A DNA stretch of 64,000 nucleotides from positions 1 to 64,000 of the forward strand of contig CAZRHJ010000001.1 in NCBI GenBank assembly GCA_964600025.1. Reading direction: 5' to 3'. Position 1 is the stretch's first letter. Each line of letters opens with the position of its first letter. The position numbers were made by a program, and so were the translations under genes. Below the pieces are notes generated by a model. That model was given only the letters and a program-made list of their open reading frames with translations. It was not told where the DNA came from and did no database searches. Positions 28,601 to 35,925 of the stretch are shown here, piece by piece. The stretch is from JADFUS01 sp964600025. Its GTDB lineage: Bacteria > Bacteroidota > Bacteroidia > Bacteroidales > Rikenellaceae.

Positions 28601-28969
28601 GACGATTTGCGTCAATCTGCACAAAATGCGTCTTACGAACAAAAAGACCCTTTGTTGATATACAAATTAGAGTCATTCAAACTATTTGCGGATATGGTTG
28701 ACGAAATTAACAAAGAAACAATTTCTTTGCTTTTGACATCAAACATTCCAATGAGAGAAGGCGAACCAGAGCAAGTTAAAGAAACTAAGCGACCAGTTAC
28801 AGATGTTTCTAAACTACAAGAAACACGAAGGGATATTGCCTCGGCAGCTGGTCGTGAAGAAAACTCTAAACCAGAGCCTATTCGTGTAGAAAAGAAAGTA
28901 GGACGTAATGAGCCTTGCCCTTGTGGTAGTGGTAAAAAATACAAACACTGCCACGGAGCCAACGACTAA
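25682..28969 (+). CDS. secA: Preprotein translocase ATPase SecA
   Basis: SecA pushes unfolded preproteins through SecYEG with ATP. At 1095 residues it is of the long Bacteroidota form (E. coli 901). Seen: Walker A GEGKT at 197-201 in [10 protein letters not shown], Walker B with [20 protein letters not shown], the helicase-like GTDIKL and [10 protein letters not shown] motifs, and a C-terminal zinc/SecB-binding tail [19 protein letters not shown]. The extra length lies in an acidic helical insertion near residues 55-110 and another near 330-400. It is flanked by terminators on both sides, so probably transcribed alone. Confidence 0.98.
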   Translation: [1095 protein letters not shown]

Positions 28970-28977
28970 TAACATAC

Positions 28978-29013
28978 AAATCTTGCTTTTGACCATCAAA
29001 AGCAAGATTTTAA
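28978..29013 (+). terminator. Rho-independent terminator after secA
   Basis: Perfect 14-bp stem (AAATCTTGCTTTTG, 28978-28991, with 28997-29010) and a 5-nt loop, starting 9 bp after the secA stop. Confidence 0.9.
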
Positions 29014-29083
29014 ATAAAACCCCAATAAACTGGAAAATAAATAATTTCAACCACCTTTGGCTGAGTAGTTATATACAGAATTT

Positions 29084-30181
29084 ATGATTTCAAAAGTTGT
29101 TTCTTATATTGTTGATTTAATATTCAAAATACTTGGAATTATTGGCTTAATTTCTGTTGTATTTTGCATATTAGCGTGCTATGTAGCTCCTTCCTCTGTT
29201 TCAATATTTCAATTTTTCGGTTTGATTGCCCCAATCATAATCCTACTAAATGTGGTTATTGCTTTGTATTGGGTGATTAGAATGCAAAGATTTGTAATTC
29301 TTTCTATTGTGTCAGTTTTACTATGTATAATACCTGCAAACAAATTATATAATTTTGATTTTAAAAACAAGACCAATACCGAAGAAAAAGCAGATTTAAA
29401 AGTTGTAAGCTATAATGTAATGAACTTTACAGACAAGACTTACCGTATGAAAAACATAGAAATACTGAGAGAACTTGCGACAATAAACCCAAATATCTTG
29501 TGTTTTCAAGAATTTGCAACAACGGGAAAAAACACTTATGATAAAGTAAATTCCTATCTTTATAAACTTTACAACAAACGAGTATTCTACACAAAAAAAT
29601 ACACTCGTATAAGTGGATTAGGTTTGGCAATTTACAGCACCTATCCCATTATTAATTCCAAACAAATTCCTTTTGAGGGGTCTAATAATGGAGCAATGTG
29701 GGCAGACATTCGTATAAAAAAGGATACTATTAGGGTTTTTAATCTGCATTTGCAAACTACCAACGTGAATAGAGATGATATGTTAATGTTGTCCGACAAA
29801 GACATAATATCATCTATGAATTCAGACGGGGATATGAACAAAATAAAGTTTATAAGCTCAAAAGTTTTCAAAAACAATAAAATACGTGAAAAACAAGTCA
29901 AGCTAATACGCAAAGAAATAGAGAAATCTCCTCACAGAGTAATAGTTTGCGGAGATTTCAATGATACTCCAAACTCTTATTCTTATGGTGTACTAAGAAG
30001 TGGATTTAAAGACGCTTTTATGGAAAAAGGCAAAGGATATGGCTACACTTTCAAAGAAGTATTTTCAATGTTACGGATAGATTTTGTGTTTACAGACAAA
30101 AGTATTGATGTGGTAAATTATTCACTTGGAAAAGAACTTTACAGCGACCACTACCCAGTAGTAGTAGGACTTAATTTATAA
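29084..30181 (+). CDS. Membrane-anchored endonuclease/exonuclease/phosphatase family protein
   Basis: 365 residues. Three hydrophobic helices (about 5-30, 40-65 and 68-88) precede an EEP-superfamily domain from ~105 to the end. The domain has the usual order of motifs: VVSYNVMNF (metal-binding Asn), ILCFQEF (metal-binding Glu), FNLHLQTT, VCGDFNDTP (Asp/Asn pair) and SDHYPVV (catalytic Asp-His) at the C terminus. The substrate could be DNA, a phospholipid headgroup or another phosphodiester and cannot be told from sequence. It precedes dapD by 11 bp and is probably co-transcribed with it. Confidence 0.85.
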   Translation: MISKVVSYIVDLIFKILGIIGLISVVFCILACYVAPSSVSIFQFFGLIAPIIILLNVVIALYWVIRMQRFVILSIVSVLLCIIPANKLYNFDFKNKTNTEEKADLKVVSYNVMNFTDKTYRMKNIEILRELATINPNILCFQEFATTGKNTYDKVNSYLYKLYNKRVFYTKKYTRISGLGLAIYSTYPIINSKQIPFEGSNNGAMWADIRIKKDTIRVFNLHLQTTNVNRDDMLMLSDKDIISSMNSDGDMNKIKFISSKVFKNNKIREKQVKLIRKEIEKSPHRVIVCGDFNDTPNSYSYGVLRSGFKDAFMEKGKGYGYTFKEVFSMLRIDFVFTDKSIDVVNYSLGKELYSDHYPVVVGLNL

Positions 30182-30192
30182 AAACAGATAAA

Positions 30193-31011
30193 ATGAATAT
30201 AGAACAACTAAAAACAAAAATAGAAGAAATTTGGGATAATAGAGATTTATTATCTACATCAAAAGATACAGTCAGAGAGGCTATCGAATTGTTAGACAAA
30301 GGAATTATTCGTACAGCAGAACCTACTAATGACGGAGATTGGAAAGTTAATGAATGGGTAAAAAAGGCAGTCTTGTTATTTTTCCCAATGCAAGAAATGA
30401 AAACAGAAGAGGTAGGTATATTTGAATATCACGACAAAATGCCTCTAAAAAGAAACTACGAAAAATTAGGTGTTAGGGTTGTACCAAATGCAGTTGCTCG
30501 CTATGGTGCTTATCTTTCTCGTGGCGTAATAATGATGCCAAGCTATGTAAATATTGGAGCTAACGTAGGCGAAGAAACAATGGTCGATACGTGGGCGACA
30601 GTTGGGTCTTGTGCTCAGATTGGCAGAAGAGTTCACCTAAGTGGGGGCGTTGGAATTGGTGGCGTTTTAGAACCACTTCAAGCAGCACCAGTAATTATCG
30701 AAGATGACTGTTTTGTAGGCTCACGTGCAATAGTTGTAGAAGGAGCAAGAGTTTGTCGTGAAGCAGTGTTGGGAGCAAACGTAGTAATTACAGGTTCTAC
30801 TAAAATCATTGACGTTACAGGCGAAAAACCTATCGAATACAAAGGTTATGTACCTCCTCGCTCAGTAGTTATTCCCGGAACTTACCAGAAGAAATTCCCA
30901 GCAGGTGAATATGGCGTACCTTGTGCATTAATCATAGGTCGCCGTAAGGAAAGCACTAATCTAAAAACATCTTTAAATGATGCACTACGTGAATATAATG
31001 TTTCAATATAA
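30193..31011 (+). CDS. dapD: Tetrahydrodipicolinate N-succinyltransferase
   Basis: DapD transfers succinyl from succinyl-CoA to tetrahydrodipicolinate in the succinylase branch of lysine/diaminopimelate synthesis, supplying peptidoglycan. The 272 residues fit the trimeric left-handed beta-helix enzyme. An N-terminal helical domain (to ~95) is followed by hexapeptide repeats such as VIMMPSYVNIGANVG, then DTWATVGSCAQIG, HLSGGVGIGGVLEPLQA and the C-terminal PRSVVIPGT segment. It is second in a unit with the EEP gene and is followed by a strong terminator. Confidence 0.96.
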   Translation: MNIEQLKTKIEEIWDNRDLLSTSKDTVREAIELLDKGIIRTAEPTNDGDWKVNEWVKKAVLLFFPMQEMKTEEVGIFEYHDKMPLKRNYEKLGVRVVPNAVARYGAYLSRGVIMMPSYVNIGANVGEETMVDTWATVGSCAQIGRRVHLSGGVGIGGVLEPLQAAPVIIEDDCFVGSRAIVVEGARVCREAVLGANVVITGSTKIIDVTGEKPIEYKGYVPPRSVVIPGTYQKKFPAGEYGVPCALIIGRRKESTNLKTSLNDALREYNVSI

Positions 31012-31017
31012 TGACAC

Positions 31018-31049
31018 AAAAAAGCTACTCAATGATGAGTAGCTTTTTT
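31018..31049. terminator. Bidirectional Rho-independent terminator between dapD and the membrane protein gene
   Basis: Perfect 13-bp stem AAAAAAGCTACTC (31018-31030) with 31037-31049 and a 6-nt loop. A- and T-runs on both sides let it serve the convergent genes ending at 31011 (+) and 31067 (-). Confidence 0.93.
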
Positions 31050-31066
31050 ATTTGAATTTAGTACTG

Positions 31067-32107
31067 TCAAATCTTTTTCCCATTGCCCTTACTATTAATA
31101 TTTCGAACATATTTGTACGCAGTTTTAGCTGCAAAATCATAACTCGATGGAGTTAAAACCTTTTTACAAATTGGATAGTATGTGCCAAAAAGTGTTTTGT
31201 TTTTCTTAAAAAGTATAGTAGTTACAACTACCAAAGTAATTGCACTTATAGTTATCTCAATAGGAAAGAACTCAATATGATTTTGATTTATAATCGTTGG
31301 TAATACAGCAATCGCTGCGGCAGGAGCAAAACGGCGTTCCATAATCTCAAACAAAACGAACAATGCTATCAATGCCACTGGTGCCGATACATAGATTGGG
31401 AAACCATACTGTATATGGAGTATTTTGTGTGCAGCAACGCCAAACAAACTTGCCATCATCAACAAGAAAATAATTGAAACTGGATATTTTCTAACACCTG
31501 CATAGGGGTTTGACAATTCTACAAGCGTAACTATCAAAGGAGGAACGATAAAATATACTGTTCCTGTTTTTGTTGGTATAATAGAACAAAGTATAATAAC
31601 CAAAATTAATTTAGCCCATTTGCGTAAATCTTTTTTCCAATTTACAGAAATCTCTTTAAAATTAACCTTTTCACGTAAGCCCATTTGCTCCATTACATAC
31701 TGCAAAGAGGCTAAAAGACTACATAAAACTAATACTACAACTGGATATAGCCAACTTCCCATATTCAATACAAGCGGTAAAGCACCAGCAGATATAAGTG
31801 GATAAATATTTGTTTTGAACAACATAAGCAATAATGCTGAACAAGCAACAGAGGTAGCCAAATTGACAACAAGGCTAAACGGAGAATATAGTGCCAATAC
31901 TGTTCCTATAATAGACATTAACACAAACAGAATTATCATTTTGATACGACCAATTTCCCAAACCCTTTTGTCAATCACGATCATACCAATACTCAATGCT
32001 ACAACTTCTGGGAAAATCCATTCTTTTTCGTCTAACAGAACAGATACAAGTAGCATCAATACAACAAATGCAACACTAAAAATATATCTTATAATAGTTT
32101 TTTTCAT
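31067..32107 (-). CDS. Polytopic membrane protein with internal duplication, unknown function
   Basis: 346 residues with roughly ten hydrophobic segments and a basic cytoplasmic tail. The two halves look alike. In the first half, helices ending in TNIYPLISAGALPLVLN are followed by a hydrophobic segment. In the second half, ERRFAPAAAIAVLPTI is followed by an equivalent one. The arrangement recalls HPP-type membrane proteins, but no diagnostic residues are certain, so I leave it unassigned. A -7-like tract (TACCTTTG on the minus strand, 32122-32129) lies just upstream of the start without an evident -33 box. It is convergent with dapD. Confidence 0.65.
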   Translation of the reverse strand: MKKTIIRYIFSVAFVVLMLLVSVLLDEKEWIFPEVVALSIGMIVIDKRVWEIGRIKMIILFVLMSIIGTVLALYSPFSLVVNLATSVACSALLLMLFKTNIYPLISAGALPLVLNMGSWLYPVVVLVLCSLLASLQYVMEQMGLREKVNFKEISVNWKKDLRKWAKLILVIILCSIIPTKTGTVYFIVPPLIVTLVELSNPYAGVRKYPVSIIFLLMMASLFGVAAHKILHIQYGFPIYVSAPVALIALFVLFEIMERRFAPAAAIAVLPTIINQNHIEFFPIEITISAITLVVVTTILFKKNKTLFGTYYPICKKVLTPSSYDFAAKTAYKYVRNINSKGNGKKI

Positions 32108-32168
32108 ATTTAAAATTTTCTCAAAGGTACAATCTTTTTGTTATTAATAACACATATTATGAATAATA

Positions 32169-33101
32169 TTACTTATTTTTCTTAAAATCTATCTCAAATG
32201 ACTCTAATTCACGAGCAAGATATGATGATTCAAAAACCTCTTTTGTTTCTTCCAAAAACTTTGAAGTTGGAGTATTATAGCGAGTAGAAAAATGTGTTAT
32301 AATCAATTTCTTTGCCTCGGCTTTGATAGCAATATTTGCAGCATCGTGAGTAGTTGAATGAAAACGTTTACGAGCAGTTTTGGAATCTTCTTTAAGATAA
32401 GTTGCCTCGTGCATCAACATATCAACTCCTTTAATTTGCTCCAAAAAACGCTCGGTATATGCTGTATCACAACAATATGCAAACGAACGTGGCTCATAAG
32501 GCAAATAAGTTAGTTGGGAATTTGGAATAATTTCACCACTGCTCAACTCTAAATCCTCTCCATTCTTAATTCTAACTATTTGTGCTAAACCAATATTATA
32601 TTTTTGAATTTTTGATTTATCAACATTTAGCTTTGCTGGTTTCTCACGAAACAAAAAACCACAACACGGCACAGAGTGTTTTAGTGGAATACTCTCTACC
32701 TGAATTGAGTCCGTTTCGTAAATTACTTTTGCAACTTTGGTGTCTATTTCGTTACAAATGATTTTGAAAGGCAACCAATTATCAAAAAATTTAATATGAT
32801 TAGCTATAATATCGGATATTGGTGCTGGTGCAAAAATGTTGAGAACTCTCTCACGTCCTAATAAGCCCATTGAAGATATCAACCCAAAAATTCCATATAT
32901 ATGGTCGCCGTGCAAATGCGAAACAAATATATGATTAATTTTTAAAACAGAAACATCAGCTTTTTTGAGTTGTTTTTGGACTCCTTCCCCAGCATCAATC
33001 AAATAAAACTGCTCACGTATATTGAGTACGTGAGCAGTTGGATATTTTGATATTGTGGGCAAAGCTGAACTTGATCCTAAGACCGTTAGCTTAAACCTCA
33101 T
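32169..33101 (-). CDS. rnz: Ribonuclease Z (tRNA 3' processing)
   Basis: A zinc beta-lactamase-fold endonuclease that removes 3' trailers from tRNA precursors lacking an encoded CCA. That fits the four tRNA genes in this window, none of which encodes CCA. 310 residues. The metal motif is HLHGDH with His62, His64, Asp66 and His67. Further ligands appear in LKHSVPCCGF, FAYCCDTAYTE, MHEATY and LIITHFSTRY. It lies 11 bp downstream of rpsA on the same strand, so is co-transcribed with it. Confidence 0.95.
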   Translation of the reverse strand: MRFKLTVLGSSSALPTISKYPTAHVLNIREQFYLIDAGEGVQKQLKKADVSVLKINHIFVSHLHGDHIYGIFGLISSMGLLGRERVLNIFAPAPISDIIANHIKFFDNWLPFKIICNEIDTKVAKVIYETDSIQVESIPLKHSVPCCGFLFREKPAKLNVDKSKIQKYNIGLAQIVRIKNGEDLELSSGEIIPNSQLTYLPYEPRSFAYCCDTAYTERFLEQIKGVDMLMHEATYLKEDSKTARKRFHSTTHDAANIAIKAEAKKLIITHFSTRYNTPTSKFLEETKEVFESSYLARELESFEIDFKKNK

Positions 33102-33112
33102 AATACAATTTT

Positions 33113-34903
33113 TTAGTTTTTGCTTTCAAGAGCAGCTTTGATTTCAGCAAGTTCAGAGATATCACCAAGAGTTGTTTTCTCCATAGATGAGTTCAATTTT
33201 TTAACTGCTTTTTGAGTGTCATTGCCACCTTTTTTATCTGTTGCTACTTTCTCAACTTTTTTATCTTCAACAACTACGTTTGAAAGAGTGATACGTTTTG
33301 TAGTTTTAGCGAAATCAATGATAGTCAATTTGATTTTATCGCCTACTGCAACTGCTGTACCATCTTCTTTAACAACGTTTCTTGTAGGAGCAAAACCTTC
33401 TACACCGTGTTCAAGAGAAATAACGTAACCTTTTTCAGAAATTTCAGAAACTGTACCTTCGTGCTCAGAACCTACTGTAAAGATTGTTTCAAAAGCATTC
33501 CAAGGGTTTTCTTGAAGTTGTTTGTGACCAAGGCTCAAACGACGGTTTGCTTTGTCAATATCCAAAACAACAACCTCGATTACATCACCTTTTTGTGCAA
33601 ATTCGTTAGGGTGTTTGATTTTTTTAGTCCAGCTCAAATCAGAGATGTGGATAAGACCATCAACGCCTTCTTCGATTTCAACAAATACACCAAATGTAGT
33701 GAAGTTACGAACAGTTACTTTGTGTTGAGTACCAACAGCATATTTAGCTTCGATGTTTTCCCAAGGATCTGGAGTTAATTGTTTGATACCAAGTGACATT
33801 TTACGCTCATCACGGTCAAGTGTAAGAACTACTGCCTCTACTGTATCACCAACTTTCATAAACTCTTGTGCAGAACGTAAGTGTTGAGACCAAGACATTT
33901 CGCTTACGTGGATAAGACCTTCAACGCCAGGAGCAATCTCGATAAATGCACCGTAATCAGCCATAACAACAACTGTACCTTGCACTTTATCACCTACTTT
34001 CAAATCTGGGTTAAGAGCTTCCCAAGGGTGAGCTGAAAGTTGTTTCAAACCAAGAGCGATACGTTTTTTAGAATCGTCGAAGTCAAGGATAACAACGTTA
34101 AGTTTTTGGTCAAGTTGAACGATTTCTTCTGGGTGATTAACTCTACCCCAAGAAAGGTCTGTGATGTGGATAAGACCATCTACGCCACCAAGGTCGATAA
34201 ATACACCGTAAGTTGTGATGTTTTTAACTGTACCTTCAAGGATTTGACCTTTTTCAAGTTTAGAAATAATATCTTTTTTCTGTTGTTCAAGTTCAGCCTC
34301 GATAAGAGCTTTGTGAGAAACAACAACATTACGGAACTCGTGGTTAATTTTAACAACTTTGAATTCCATAGTTTTATTAACATAAATATCGTAGTCACGA
34401 ATAGGTTTAACGTCAATTTGAGAACCTGGCAAGAATGCCTCGATACCAAATACGTCAACAATCATACCACCTTTTGTACGATCTTTGATGAAACCTTTGA
34501 TGATTTCGTCATTTTCAAGAGCCAAGTTAACACGGTCCCAAGAACGTAGCTGACGTGCTTTTTTGTGAGAAAGAACAAGTTGTCCTTTTTTGTCCTCAGC
34601 ACTTTCAACATAAACCTCAACTTTTTCACCTACTGTAAGTTCAGGATTGTAACGGAATTCGTTTGAAGGAATAACACCTTCTGATTTGTAACCAACGTTT
34701 ACAACAATCTCTCTGTCAGAGATTGCCACTACGCTACCTTCCAAAACTTCACCAACTTGAATATTAGATAAAGTTTCGCCATAAGCGTTTGCAATTTGCT
34801 CTTTACTTTCGTTTTCGTAAAGACCTAATTCGTTTTCAAATGCGTCCCAGTTGAAAGACTCAACCTCAGCAGATGCATTGATGTTTTCGATAATTTCACT
34901 CAT
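33113..34903 (-). CDS. rpsA: 30S ribosomal protein S1
   Basis: S1 binds mRNA on the small ribosomal subunit. The 596-residue protein contains six S1 (OB-fold) repeats with recognisable cores: GEVLEGSVVAI, DEIIKGFIKDR, GQILEGTVKNITTYGVFIDL, GDKVQGTVVVMADYGAF, GTQHKVTVRNFTTFGVF and GSEHEGTVSEISEKGYV. A short C-terminal tail rich in Lys and Glu follows. S1 is especially important in Bacteroidota, where initiation rarely uses Shine-Dalgarno pairing. It has a promoter at 34987-35018, a ~77-nt leader, and is followed by rnz. Confidence 0.97.
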   Translation of the reverse strand: MSEIIENINASAEVESFNWDAFENELGLYENESKEQIANAYGETLSNIQVGEVLEGSVVAISDREIVVNVGYKSEGVIPSNEFRYNPELTVGEKVEVYVESAEDKKGQLVLSHKKARQLRSWDRVNLALENDEIIKGFIKDRTKGGMIVDVFGIEAFLPGSQIDVKPIRDYDIYVNKTMEFKVVKINHEFRNVVVSHKALIEAELEQQKKDIISKLEKGQILEGTVKNITTYGVFIDLGGVDGLIHITDLSWGRVNHPEEIVQLDQKLNVVILDFDDSKKRIALGLKQLSAHPWEALNPDLKVGDKVQGTVVVMADYGAFIEIAPGVEGLIHVSEMSWSQHLRSAQEFMKVGDTVEAVVLTLDRDERKMSLGIKQLTPDPWENIEAKYAVGTQHKVTVRNFTTFGVFVEIEEGVDGLIHISDLSWTKKIKHPNEFAQKGDVIEVVVLDIDKANRRLSLGHKQLQENPWNAFETIFTVGSEHEGTVSEISEKGYVISLEHGVEGFAPTRNVVKEDGTAVAVGDKIKLTIIDFAKTTKRITLSNVVVEDKKVEKVATDKKGGNDTQKAVKKLNSSMEKTTLGDISELAEIKAALESKN

Positions 34904-34986
34904 TTTTTTAATTTTTTTTACAAACTAGTTGTTAAACATTATGTATAATAGTCTTATAGCAACGTGCTATTTTGACTTTTCGGACG

Positions 34987-35018
34987 CAAAGATACGAACT
35001 TAATTGCTATATACCAAA
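34987..35018 (-). promoter_or_regulatory. Bacteroidota-type promoter of rpsA-rnz
   Basis: On the minus strand TTTG (35015-35018) and TATCTTTG (34987-34994) are separated by 20 nt, matching the phylum consensus. Transcription would begin near 34980, giving a leader of about 77 nt that could hold S1 autoregulation. The box lies just outside repeat copy E1. Confidence 0.82.
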
Positions 35019-35046
35019 CAATTAGGAAATTTTTATTATTATTTTT

Positions 35047-35176
35047 TAGTGTCGTCCGCTAAAAAACTAATCTCGCATATTTGTATATGCTCGTAACGCT
35101 GCGTAACGGCGTATGTGAGTTATGAGTATAGGCAAAATATACAATAGAGGTAAGTTTCCAACAAAACGAACTACAC
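35047..35176 (+). repeat. Dispersed palindromic repeat, divergent copy (E1)
   Basis: The first of three tandem copies between rpsA and rpsJ. It starts GTCGTCCGCTAAAAAAC, like a reversed right end, and has a variant core CGTAACGCTGCGTAACGG before GTGAGTTATGAG. The right end has drifted to ACAAAACGAACTACAC, a form shared with E2 and E3 but not with other loci. This suggests local amplification. Confidence 0.8.
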
Positions 35177-35207
35177 CTAACAAAAATATCCCCCGTACAA
35201 ATAATTT

Positions 35208-35372
35208 TTATTGCTGTCTGGTAAAAATTCAGAAAATCGGACAAGCTCCAAATAAACTCGGATCTCTTAGGATATTTTGTCTATGGTCATAACGATGCGT
35301 AACGGCGTACGTGAGTTATGAGTATGGGCAAAATATACAATAGAGGTAAGTTTCAAACAAAACGAACTACAC
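35208..35372 (+). repeat. Dispersed palindromic repeat, complete copy (E2)
   Basis: Starts TTATTGCTGTCTGGTAAAAA, with AACTCGGATCTCTTAGG as left arm, then CATAACGATGCGTAACGG, GTGAGTTATGAG, and the array-specific right end AAAACGAACTACAC. The core GAGTTATGAG starts at 35313, 196 bp after the same motif in E1 and 166 bp before that in E3. Confidence 0.85.
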
Positions 35373-35400
35373 CCCCCAAAAAAACATCTCTCGAACAAAC

Positions 35401-35537
35401 AATTTTACAAGCTCCCAATAAACTCGGATCTCTTAGGATATTTTGTCTATGGTCATAACGTAGCGTACTGGCGTACGTGAGTTATGAGTATAGGCAAAAT
35501 ATACAAGAGAGGCGAATTTCCCACAAAACGAACTACA
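35401..35537 (+). repeat. Dispersed palindromic repeat, copy E3
   Basis: Begins ATTTTACAAGCTCCCAATA, carries AACTCGGATCTCTTAGG, a canonical core CATAACGTAGCGTACTGG with GTACGTGAGTTATGAG, and ends ACAAAACGAACTACAC. Its right end is 6 bp from the A8 tract of the rpsJ terminator. The 708-bp gap 34904-35611 is therefore leader, promoter, three repeats and terminator, with no gene. Confidence 0.85.
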
Positions 35538-35542
35538 CACCC

Positions 35543-35576
35543 AAAAAAAAGAGCAGTAGCCTGACGACTACTGCTC
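35543..35576 (-). terminator. Rho-independent terminator of the str operon
   Basis: Perfect 9-bp stem GAGCAGTAG (35551-35559) with CTACTGCTC (35568-35576). On the minus strand it is followed by eight T residues. It ends the rpsL-rpsG-fusA-rpsJ transcript 36 bp after the rpsJ stop. Confidence 0.95.
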
Positions 35577-35611
35577 CGAGTATGTTTATGTAGAGAAAAC
35601 TCTACAAATTA

Positions 35612-35917
35612 TCACACTTTGATTTCAACTTCAACACCACTTGGTAACTCTAATTTCATTAGAGCATCGATAGTTTTAGGAGTTGATGAATAGATATCCA
35701 ACATTCTTTTGAATGTTTCAAGTTGGAACTGCTCACGTGATTTCTTGTTCACGAAAGTAGAACGGTTAACTGTAAAAATTTTCTTTGAAGTTGGAAGAGG
35801 AATAGGTCCACAAACAACAGCACCAGAAGCCTTTACAGTCTTAACGATCTTCTCAGCAGATTTGTCCACTAAATTGTGGTCAAATGCTTTAAGTTTAATT
35901 CTTATTTTTTGGCTCAT
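35612..35917 (-). CDS. rpsJ: 30S ribosomal protein S10
   Basis: The 101-residue S10 protein, complete: MSQKIRIKLKAFDHNLVDKS at the start, GPIPLPTSKKIFTVNRS loop, SREQFQLETFKRMLDI, and the ending LPSGVEVEIKV. It lies 8 bp after fusA. In most bacteria, and as I recall in Bacteroidales, rpsJ opens the S10 cluster and is followed by rplC and rplD. Here a terminator and three repeats follow instead, so the S10 cluster has been separated from it. Confidence 0.97.
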   Translation of the reverse strand: MSQKIRIKLKAFDHNLVDKSAEKIVKTVKASGAVVCGPIPLPTSKKIFTVNRSTFVNKKSREQFQLETFKRMLDIYSSTPKTIDALMKLELPSGVEVEIKV

Positions 35918-35925
35918 AACTTTAA

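Noticed and set aside
35047..35537. Tandem repeats between rpsA and rpsJ as a CRISPR array or integron attC array
   Set aside because: Spacing is irregular (196 and 166 bp), the spacers are leftovers of the same element, and no cas or integrase gene is present.
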